This document shows, in pieces, positions 1-4,606 of a stretch of 5,014 nucleotides of DNA (position 1 is the first letter of the stretch; each line of letters opens with the position of its first letter). The stretch is from Gemmatimonadota bacterium (GTDB taxonomy: Bacteria > Gemmatimonadota > Gemmatimonadetes > Gemmatimonadales > GWC2-71-9). The translations under genes and the position numbers were made by a program. The stretch spans positions 1-5,014 of the forward strand of contig QHUF01000080.1 in assembly GCA_003221075.1 (NCBI GenBank). The letters are read 5' to 3'. The notes under the pieces are model-generated. The model saw only the letters and a program-made list of their open reading frames with translations, was not told the origin of the DNA and did not search any database.

Positions 1-299
1 AGCGCGACGCCGTCCAGCAACACCTTGGTGTAATCGCTCTCTCCACCGCGCACGAACAGCGACGTTTGGCCGCCGAAGCTCCCGGTCTGGGCCACATGCG
101 CCCCCGGAACGGTTTCCAGCGCAGCCGCGACGGTGTGAATCCCGCGCGCCACCAGATCCGATCCGCGCAACACCGTCACAGCCGATGCGACGCGGTCGGC
201 CGCTACCGGCACACGCGTAGCCGTCACCACGACGGGCTTCAAGTCAACGGTATCCTGGGGTTGCTGCACGGTGAGAGCGAGCACGAGCAAGACGTTCAT
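1..299 (-). CDS. btuB: TonB-dependent outer-membrane receptor, N-terminal part (BtuB-like, probable cobalamin receptor)
   Basis: Only the first 99 codons are present; the gene continues past the left edge. It begins with a short hydrophobic leader (MNVLLVLALTVQQ), followed by a TonB-box-like stretch, LKPVVVTATR (about residues 20-29), comparable to the DTLVVTA type of BtuB. The plug domain then follows, with the usual marks: a VPGAHV segment (64-69), TSLFVRGG (79-86) and VLLDGV (93-98). Such receptors import large ligands across the outer membrane using TonB energy. The ATG at 299 is well supported: GAAGGAG (308-314) lies eight bases upstream, and the ATG overlaps the ATPase stop as ATGA. Position at the end of a B12-riboswitch-led transporter operon makes cobalamin the likely ligand, but the barrel and substrate loops are not visible. 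Odd point: the leader is short and has no basic residue in its n-region, so export looks weaker than usual. Family is certain; the ligand is inferred. Confidence 0.88.
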   Translation of the reverse strand, partial: MNVLLVLALTVQQPQDTVDLKPVVVTATRVPVAADRVASAVTVLRGSDLVARGIHTVAAALETVPGAHVAQTGSFGGQTSLFVRGGESDYTKVLLDGVA

Positions 300-1087
300 G
301 CGCGGGACTCCTTCGATTGGCGGAGGGGGATCATTTGCGGCCGGCCATCGACCGTCTGCATCGCGACCGGCCAGGAAAACACCGTCTCCACGATCTGCTT
401 CGTCAGGACATCGGCGGGGGCGCCCGCGGCGACGGGCCTCCCGCCCTCGAGCAGCAGCAGCGAGTCGGCGAAGCGGGCGGCGAGGTTCAGGTCATGCGTG
501 ATCATCAGCACACCCAGACCGTTTGTTTCCACGAGGCCCCGCACCAACTCGAATAGCCCCATCTCATGTTTCAGATCGAGCGACATGCCGGGCTCGTCGA
601 GCACGAGCAGCTTCGGTTCCTGGGCGAGGGCGCGCGCGACGCGCACGCGCTGGTACTCCCCGCCCGACAGCGTCCAGAGCCAGCGGTCGGCGAGGTGCTG
701 CACATCGCAAGCCCGGAGCGCGCGATCGACGGCGGCGTGATCCTCGGCGCGCTCGCGGCCCCAGAGCGTCAGGTGCGGATAGCGGCCGAGGAGCACCGTC
801 TCGCGCACGCGCTGCGGAAACAGATTGTCCTCGCGCTGCGGCACGACGCCGACGAGGCGAGCGAGCTCCTGGCGCGGCCAACTGGGTGCAGAACGGCCGA
901 TCACGTCGGCACGTCCCACGGTCGGCGTTAACCCGCCAAGCGCGATCCGCACGAGCGTGGTCTTGCCGCTCCCATTGGGGCCGAGGACCGCGTGGAATTC
1001 TCTCCGTGCGATCGCCAGCGAGACTCCCTGCAACGCATCGGACGTTGCGCCTGGATAGCGATAGCGCACACCGTCGAGCCGGAGCAT
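296..1087 (-). CDS. btuD: ABC transporter ATP-binding protein, FecCD/BtuCD type (probable cobalamin importer)
   Basis: A 263-residue ATPase that would power the neighbouring permease from the cytoplasmic side. All core motifs are visible: Walker A GPNGSGKT (36-43), Q-loop VPQ (82-84), signature LSGGE (140-144), Walker B LLVLDEP (160-166), D-loop SLD (169-171) and switch histidine in THD (197-199). Length fits the BtuD/FepC group. I chose the ATG at 1087 because the family-like sequence begins there (MLRLDGVRYRYPG) and GGGA lies a few bases upstream. A GTG at 1114 would add nine residues (VVRRAWERL, first residue read as Met), but these are encoded partly by a 14-bp tandem repeat and have no ribosome-binding site. 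The gap from the permease stop is 43 bases, or 16 with the GTG. The stop overlaps the receptor ATG. Odd point: after DEP the usual Thr-Ser is replaced by Gly-Met. Function as an ATPase is secure; B12 specificity comes from context. Confidence 0.93.
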   Translation of the reverse strand: MLRLDGVRYRYPGATSDALQGVSLAIARREFHAVLGPNGSGKTTLVRIALGGLTPTVGRADVIGRSAPSWPRQELARLVGVVPQREDNLFPQRVRETVLLGRYPHLTLWGRERAEDHAAVDRALRACDVQHLADRWLWTLSGGEYQRVRVARALAQEPKLLVLDEPGMSLDLKHEMGLFELVRGLVETNGLGVLMITHDLNLAARFADSLLLLEGGRPVAAGAPADVLTKQIVETVFSWPVAMQTVDGRPQMIPLRQSKESRA

Positions 1088-1097
1088 CAGCCGTTCC

Positions 1098-1125
1098 CAC
1101 GCACGACGCACCACGCACGACGCAC
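1098..1125. repeat. 14-bp tandem duplication between btuC and btuD
   Basis: Two perfect head-to-tail copies of cacgcacgacgcac (1098-1111 and 1112-1125) fill most of the short spacer between the permease stop and the ATPase ATG at 1087. On the transcribed strand they read GTGCGTCGTGCGTG twice. The repeat creates the GTG codons that make a longer ATPase reading frame possible, so it directly affects start choice. The unit is not a multiple of three. Confidence 0.85.
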
Positions 1126-1130
1126 GTTAT

Positions 1131-2072
1131 TCATGCAATTGTCCATCGCCGGAGGAGCACCGCAAAGACGGGCACGCCGATGAGGGCAGTGACCACGCCG
1201 ACCGGCAGCTCGCGTGGTGCGACAGCGGTCCGCGCCAGAGTGTCGGCGAATGCGAGCAGCGCACCGCCACCCAGGAACGCGGCAGGCAGCAGCACGCGAT
1301 GGCGATGGCCCCAGGCGAGGCGCGCGACGTGAGGCACGACGAGACCGACGAACCCGATCACGCCGGACACCGCCACGGCTGCCGCGGTGAGCAGCGAGGC
1401 CGCGAGGTAGACGCGCCGCTTCACCGCCTCGACGTCGGCGCCGAGGTAGCCCGCCGACTCCTCGCCCAGCGCCAGCAGGTCGAGCGGACGCGAAGCGGCG
1501 AGCAGCACCGCGAGTGGAATCGGGATGTACAGCACGACCAGCAGCACCGAATCCCATGACGCTCCTGAGAGCCCGCCCCAGAGCCAGAGAAACGCGTTCC
1601 GCAGCTCGGCGGCGTCGGCGAGCGAAACGATCGCGGTCGTGATCGCGGCGGCAAACGCGCCGATCGCCACGCCCCCCAGCAACAGAATGCGAGGATCCAG
1701 GCTCGCGCCGCCGATGAGACCGAGCCTGTAGACGAGGCCAAGCGCGGCGAGGGCGCCGAGAAACGCGGCGATCGGCAATGCCCAGGGCCCGGGCAGATGC
1801 AGCGCAATCGCGACGACCGCGCCGAGGCCGGCTCCACCCGACAGGCCCAGGAGAAACGGATCGGCCAACGGATTACGGACGAGGGCCTGCAAGCTGGCGC
1901 CTGCGACGCCCAAGGACCCGCCCACGAGAAACGCCAGCAGGGCCCGCGGCACGCGCAGGCTCCATACGATGTCCGATCGCAGCAGGTCACTCAGGGGGAC
2001 GGCGGCGGGTCCGAGGATCACGCTGGTCACCAGCGCGAGTACGGCGACGACCACGAGCACTGACCATTTCAT
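1131..2072 (-). CDS. btuC: FecCD-family ABC transporter permease (probable cobalamin permease)
   Basis: A 313-residue, highly hydrophobic inner-membrane protein, close to the roughly 325-350 residues usual for the family. It would form the dimeric channel receiving cobalamin from the periplasmic binding protein. Family landmarks in order: first membrane helix (about 3-21), LRVPR (39-43), the RNPLADP loop (66-72) followed by LGLSGGAGLG (75-84), the cytoplasmic ALGEESAGYLG segment (201-211) that in BtuC contacts the ATPase, GVIGFVGLVVPH (237-248), and the C-terminal PVGVVTALIGVPVF motif. The start is ATG 2072, which overlaps the upstream btuF stop as ATGA, implying translational coupling. A weak GAGG sits at 2083-2086. 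The same frame is open much further upstream, but that part overlaps btuF in another frame and has no permease character. Iron-siderophore and heme permeases share this fold; the B12 call rests on the riboswitch. Confidence 0.93.
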   Translation of the reverse strand: MKWSVLVVVAVLALVTSVILGPAAVPLSDLLRSDIVWSLRVPRALLAFLVGGSLGVAGASLQALVRNPLADPFLLGLSGGAGLGAVVAIALHLPGPWALPIAAFLGALAALGLVYRLGLIGGASLDPRILLLGGVAIGAFAAAITTAIVSLADAAELRNAFLWLWGGLSGASWDSVLLVVLYIPIPLAVLLAASRPLDLLALGEESAGYLGADVEAVKRRVYLAASLLTAAAVAVSGVIGFVGLVVPHVARLAWGHRHRVLLPAAFLGGGALLAFADTLARTAVAPRELPVGVVTALIGVPVFAVLLRRWTIA

Positions 2073-2938
2073 CGCCGGGGGGCCTCGTGTAGGGGCGCAG
2101 CATGCTGCGCCCCTACCACATTCCGCGTCAGCAACGCGCGGAGCTGCCGGATCGCCTCGCCGGAGCGCGGCCCCGGGCGGCCGAACAGGGAGCCCGCGAG
2201 GAGCAGGAAATGCCCGTCGCGCACGGCTCGCACCGCGCGCCACTCGCGGCGCCGCGCGAACGCGGGGGCGGTCCCCGAGTCCGAGAGCACCGCAATCCAC
2301 TGCGGATCCCGCGCGACGATCGTCTCGAGGGAGACCTGGGCGGATGGAGCCGCGATGTCGCCGAAGACGTTGCGAGCACCGGCTTGGGCCGCCAGCTGAT
2401 CGAGGTAGCTGCCGTGGCCGATGATGATTGGAGGATTGTCCCAAACCACGAAGGCAAGAGAGGCGGTCGAGGGCGGTCGAGGGCGGTCGAGGGACAAACT
2501 GTCCATAGCCGTGGCAAGCGATTCGGCGCGCTGTTCGAGTCCGGTCAACCGACCGAGTGTTCGCGCCGCGGGACCGAGGTCTTCCAGGCGGTTCAAGTCG
2601 ATCAGCACGGTCTGGATGCCGGCGCGTTCGAGTTGTTTGGCCGCGGTCACATTCGGACCCGCGTTGTAGAGCACGACCAGGTCCGGCCGCCGCGCCATCA
2701 CCGCCTCGATATTTGGCGGGAGCCCATCTCCGACGCTGGGAATCTCCAGCGCTGCCAGCGGATAGTCGCACCACTGGGTACGGCCCACGATGCGATCACC
2801 AGCGCCGATGGCGAACAGGATCTCGGTGAAAGACGGAAGGAGGGAGACGACGCGTTGGGCCGGAGCATCGTGCCGACGTGCCGACGTGTGACATGCAAAG
2901 AGTAACAGTACGACGACGGAGAGTCTGCGCAGCACCAT
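2069..2938 (-). CDS. btuF: Periplasmic cobalamin-binding lipoprotein of the BtuF type (ABC importer)
   Basis: A 289-residue cluster-A substrate-binding protein, first gene after the B12 riboswitch. Residues 1-15 form a signal (MVLRRLSVVVLLLFA) ending in a lipobox-like LFAC with Cys16, so it is probably a lipoprotein. The first lobe opens with RVVSLLPSFTEILFAIG (29-45), the BtuF-type signature whose Glu39 matches the lobe glutamate that docks on permease arginines. TQWCDYP (54-60) follows. The second lobe has VSLE with Glu205 and the family motif RPGPR (254-258). Start choice is open: GGAGGG directly abuts ATG 2938, so the in-frame GTG at 2935, three bases further, has better spacing. Residues 150-159 come from a 10-bp triple repeat and residues 275-284 from a 28-bp palindrome, neither typical of the family. 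The stop overlaps btuC. Binding-protein family is secure; cobalamin is inferred from the riboswitch and neighbours. Confidence 0.9.
   Translation of the reverse strand: MVLRRLSVVVLLLFACHTSARRHDAPAQRVVSLLPSFTEILFAIGAGDRIVGRTQWCDYPLAALEIPSVGDGLPPNIEAVMARRPDLVVLYNAGPNVTAAKQLERAGIQTVLIDLNRLEDLGPAARTLGRLTGLEQRAESLATAMDSLSLDRPRPPSTASLAFVVWDNPPIIIGHGSYLDQLAAQAGARNVFGDIAAPSAQVSLETIVARDPQWIAVLSDSGTAPAFARRREWRAVRAVRDGHFLLLAGSLFGRPGPRSGEAIRQLRALLTRNVVGAQHAAPLHEAPRR
2089..2116. repeat. Perfect 28-bp palindrome at the 3' end of btuF
   Basis: Each half is GTAGGGGCGCAGCA or its exact complement, so the element reads the same on both strands and can fold as a 12-bp stem with a CATG loop. It lies inside btuF, encoding VGAQHAAPLH, the last part of the protein after the normal fold is finished. 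It ends 16 bases before the btuC ATG, next to that gene's weak GAGG. It resembles dispersed REP-like palindromes in its compactness. No T-run follows, so it is not a standard terminator. Only one copy is in the window. Confidence 0.88.
2462..2491. repeat. Three tandem copies of a 10-bp unit inside btuF
   Basis: The unit ggcggtcgag occurs three times without a mismatch (2462-2471, 2472-2481, 2482-2491), with two further matching bases after it. It encodes a Pro/Arg-rich stretch (about residues 150-159) that probably forms the linker region between the two lobes of the binding protein. Because 10 is not a multiple of three, gain or loss of one copy would shift the frame, while the present three copies add exactly ten codons. 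Confidence 0.88.
2869..2884. repeat. 8-bp tandem duplication near the btuF N-terminus
   Basis: cgtgccga is present twice in a row (2869-2876 and 2877-2884), followed by a partial third copy, cgtg. It encodes residues just after the putative lipobox cysteine, a linker region where length changes are tolerated but frame changes are not. Confidence 0.65.
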
Positions 2939-2953
2939 CCCTCCCGCGAGGGA
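2938..2953 (-). promoter_or_regulatory. Ribosome-binding-site sequestering hairpin (expression platform of the B12 riboswitch)
   Basis: On the mRNA strand TCCCTC and GAGGGA pair perfectly around a GCGG loop. The 3' arm contains the Shine-Dalgarno sequence (GGAGGG, 2939-2944) and the A of the btuF ATG, so the folded hairpin hides the translation start. If the closing loop pair opens, loop bases GCGGG (2943-2947) are complementary to CCCGC (3062-3066) in the aptamer, matching the known loop-loop contact between L5 and the regulatory hairpin of B12 riboswitches. There is no U-run, so control of translation rather than termination is expected. The pairing is read by eye. Confidence 0.75.
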
Positions 2954-2965
2954 ACCGACTGGTGG

Positions 2966-3107
2966 CGCGAACGAAGACGTCTCCTGGCTTCGGGCGATCC
3001 AGCTCGCCTTCCCGGGTTACCCCAGTGGCATTGAGCCGATCACAGCATGCCCGTTACAGTGGCGGGGCCGCGCCGGAGTCTCACCGGCTTCCGTATCCCC
3101 ATTCGCG
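2966..3107 (-). ncRNA. Cobalamin riboswitch aptamer upstream of btuF
   Basis: Read on the minus strand, the conserved B12-riboswitch blocks appear in the right order: AAGCCGGTGAGACTCCGG, then CCCCGCCACTGTAA, then ATGCCACTGGG, then GGGAAGGCG, and the B12 box AAGCCAGGAGAC (2979-2990). The closing P1 stem is visible as CGCGAA (3102-3107) pairing with TTCGCG (2966-2971), which defines the ends given. These RNAs bind adenosylcobalamin or a related form and repress downstream genes. Here the aptamer is followed by a hairpin covering the btuF start. It begins 10 bases after the stop of the preceding gene, and no good promoter could be picked in that gap. The aptamer subtype was not determined. Confidence 0.95.
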
Positions 3108-3117
3108 ATATGAACTG

Positions 3118-4044
3118 CTAGCTGAGTCTAGACGCCGCGGGTCTCCGGCGCAATGCCCACACGAGCGCGGCCACCATGCCGGCCGCGACCAGCGCGATCA
3201 CGTACGGCAACAACATCTGCGCACGAAATTTTCCAGCGGGCAGCTGGATCTCGACTCTGGCTCCCGGCGCCAGCGGGCCAGCCCGGTAGGCGGCGAAATG
3301 TCGCTGCTCGATTTCCTTGATGCCGAACGATTCGATTTTGGGCGCGGTGACGACCGCAGCGGTGTCCTCGACCAGGAGGTTCACCTCGGTGGTCGGCTGA
3401 TCGATCGGCAGCACGAGCGCGCGCGTGCCGGCAGGGAGCGAGTACGCATAGCTGATCTGCTTCACCCCACCCGGCGGAATCGGCGCGAACACGATCACGC
3501 TGTCATGGCGGAACTGCATCGCGTCGCTCGAAATGTCGCCCTGGCCGGCGCGAAACTGTCCGACACCCGCGGGGACTCGCCCCGCCCAGGTCGGGGCGAG
3601 CGTATCGGTGGTCACGCGCGTCGTCGCACCGGTGTTTTCCAGCTCGAGGATCTCGAGTACCTCGCGCGTGCCCTCCGCGCCGGCGCGTGCCACCGTCGCC
3701 AGCCGGCGCGCCAGGCCGATCGGCGGACCCGTACTCGTCGTGGCGAACGCGACGAGATCTTCAACGTGAACGGGCCGACCGGTAACGTTCAGCGGCAGCG
3801 AGAAGTAGGCGATGCTGTCATACCACACGCTGACCGCGTATTGACTCGTGCTGTCCGGATTGCGCAACACCAGGCGGTAGCGACCGCGTCCGTCGCTGCG
3901 CACCGAGTCCAAGGGACCGGTACTGTCGCGCGACAGGCGGTGCAGGACCACCCAGGTGTTCGCGAGCGGCACCGTATCGCGCCCGCCTCGCAGCGCACGC
4001 CCGCTCACGCTGACGGGGGCATGCTCAGCCTGGGCGGCCAGCAC
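3118..4044 (-). CDS. Uncharacterised exported protein with carboxypeptidase-regulatory-like domain and C-terminal membrane anchor
   Basis: I do not recognise a named gene. From the GTG at 4044 it has 308 residues. Residues about 11-90 look like a beta-sandwich of the carboxypeptidase regulatory type (VSVSGRALRGG, then SDGRGRYRLVL). A middle region rich in beta-like segments follows. A single membrane helix lies near the end (about 277-298), followed by a basic tail (RRRPAAS), suggesting a surface or periplasmic domain anchored to the inner membrane. The start is doubtful: the frame remains open up to a stop at 4129-4131, and the upstream codons give KISASLRRSPPLIGLGAFCVLAAQA, an excellent signal peptide with AQA cleavage, yet contain no ATG, GTG or TTG. 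The GTG start would cut through this signal. The true start may be a rare codon (CTG at 4104 or 4068) or hidden by an indel in the 8-G tract. Function unknown; location between the nuclease-family gene and the B12 operon gives little guidance. Confidence 0.75.
   Translation of the reverse strand: MLAAQAEHAPVSVSGRALRGGRDTVPLANTWVVLHRLSRDSTGPLDSVRSDGRGRYRLVLRNPDSTSQYAVSVWYDSIAYFSLPLNVTGRPVHVEDLVAFATTSTGPPIGLARRLATVARAGAEGTREVLEILELENTGATTRVTTDTLAPTWAGRVPAGVGQFRAGQGDISSDAMQFRHDSVIVFAPIPPGGVKQISYAYSLPAGTRALVLPIDQPTTEVNLLVEDTAAVVTAPKIESFGIKEIEQRHFAAYRAGPLAPGARVEIQLPAGKFRAQMLLPYVIALVAAGMVAALVWALRRRPAASRLS
3576..3600. repeat. GC-only 9-bp stem hairpin inside the exported-protein gene
   Basis: ctcgccccg (3576-3584) and cggggcgag (3592-3600) are exact inverted repeats around a 7-base spacer, lying in the coding region for the middle of the exported protein. 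No T-run accompanies it on either strand, so a rho-independent terminator is unlikely. It may simply reflect high GC content. Confidence 0.55.
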
Positions 4045-4067
4045 GCAGAAGGCGCCGAGCCCGATCA

Positions 4068-4075
4068 GGGGGGGG
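4068..4075. repeat. 8-base G homopolymer between the nuclease-family stop and the exported-protein frame
   Basis: Eight consecutive G on the plus strand (C on the coding strand) follow directly after the TAG of the upstream gene and sit inside the putative signal-peptide coding region of the downstream gene. Tracts like this are prone to slippage and sequencing error, which matters because the downstream gene lacks an ordinary start codon. Confidence 0.8.
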
Positions 4076-4606
4076 CTACGGCGTAAACTTGCCGAAATCT
4101 TCAGGATCGAGGTTCTGGAGATACGACTTCAGCGTGTCGGCATCGAGGGGACTGGTCCCTCCTGTGCCGGGCTGGATGCCGCCTTCACTCGTGTCGACAG
4201 ACGTGAGCTCGAGCAGGGTCTCACTCGTCAGGATCGGCGCCTTGAGTCGCAGCGCCAGCGCGATGGAATCGGAGGGACGTGCATCGATCTGAATGACCGT
4301 ATCGCCGCGATAGATATGCAGCTCGGCGAAGTACGTATTGTCCTTCACTTGCGTGATGATCACTTTGCGCAGCTCGGCGCCCAGCCCGACGATCACCTGC
4401 TTGAGCAGGTCGTGCGTCAGCGGCCGCGAGAACTTGACGCCGGCCAGCTCCATCGCGATCGCGCTGGCTTCCGCCGGTCCGATCCAGATCGGCAGCACGC
4501 GCTGTCCGTCGTTCTCCTGGAGAATCACCACCGGCGTGTTCGTCGTGCGATCCAGCCCGAGGTGAGCTACCCGAACCTGCAGCATGCCTCCCCCCGGGGC
4601 GCTCAT
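4076..4606 (-). CDS. Bifunctional nuclease family protein (DUF151)
   Basis: A 176-residue cytoplasmic protein. The DUF151 core spans about residues 8-130 and shows the conserved runs in order: VVILQENDGQRVLPIWIG (26-43), EASAIAMEL (46-54), RPLTHDLL (61-68), VKDNTYFAEL and the hallmark IDARPSDSIALAL. Members related to plant BBD proteins are reported to have DNase and RNase activity, but the role in bacteria is poorly defined. The tail after about residue 135 is polar and ends in a short segment, SYLQNLDPEDFGKF, outside the core. The start ATG 4606 shares its A with the ahcY stop (TGATG), implying coupled translation. A second in-frame ATG at 4585 (residue 8) is preceded by GGGGGGAGG but with almost no spacing, so I prefer 4606. 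The family is clear; nuclease activity is known only from relatives. Confidence 0.93.
   Translation of the reverse strand: MSAPGGGMLQVRVAHLGLDRTTNTPVVILQENDGQRVLPIWIGPAEASAIAMELAGVKFSRPLTHDLLKQVIVGLGAELRKVIITQVKDNTYFAELHIYRGDTVIQIDARPSDSIALALRLKAPILTSETLLELTSVDTSEGGIQPGTGGTSPLDADTLKSYLQNLDPEDFGKFTP

Noticed and set aside
523..1332. Plus-strand open frame of about 270 codons opposite the ATPase and permease
   Set aside because: Arg/Ala-rich low-complexity translation, antisense to genes with full motif sets, crossing a gene junction.
1087..1557. Minus-strand open frame overlapping the permease 3' end and the spacer
   Set aside because: Out of frame with both real genes and Arg/Gly-rich without domain signs. 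The ATG overlapping the permease stop (ATGAATAAC) begins only a 15-codon peptide that ends at TGA 1087-1089.
2089..2116. Palindrome as a rho-independent terminator between btuF and btuC
   Set aside because: No T-run on either side and it lies inside the btuF coding region with btuC starting 16 bases later.
2462..2491. 10-bp repeats as a CRISPR array or iteron origin
   Set aside because: Units are contiguous without spacers, only three copies, within a coding gene, with no cas or replication gene nearby.
2073..2774. Upstream extension of the permease reading frame into btuF
   Set aside because: The frame is open by chance; the extension lacks membrane character and overlaps the well-supported binding-protein gene. 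The ATGA overlap at 2072 marks the real start.
2938..2953. Riboswitch platform hairpin as a transcription terminator
   Set aside because: The stem is short, is not followed by a U-run, and contains the ribosome-binding site and start codon.
3107..3140. Possible sigma-70 promoter just upstream of the riboswitch (TAGACT and CATATC-like boxes)
   Set aside because: The spacing is about 12 bases, too short, and both boxes match poorly.
2878..4086. Long plus-strand open frame (about 400 codons) opposite the exported-protein gene
   Set aside because: It is antisense to a gene with signal peptide and membrane helix, crosses the riboswitch, and its Arg/His/Gln-rich translation has no recognisable domain; long antisense frames are expected in GC-rich DNA.
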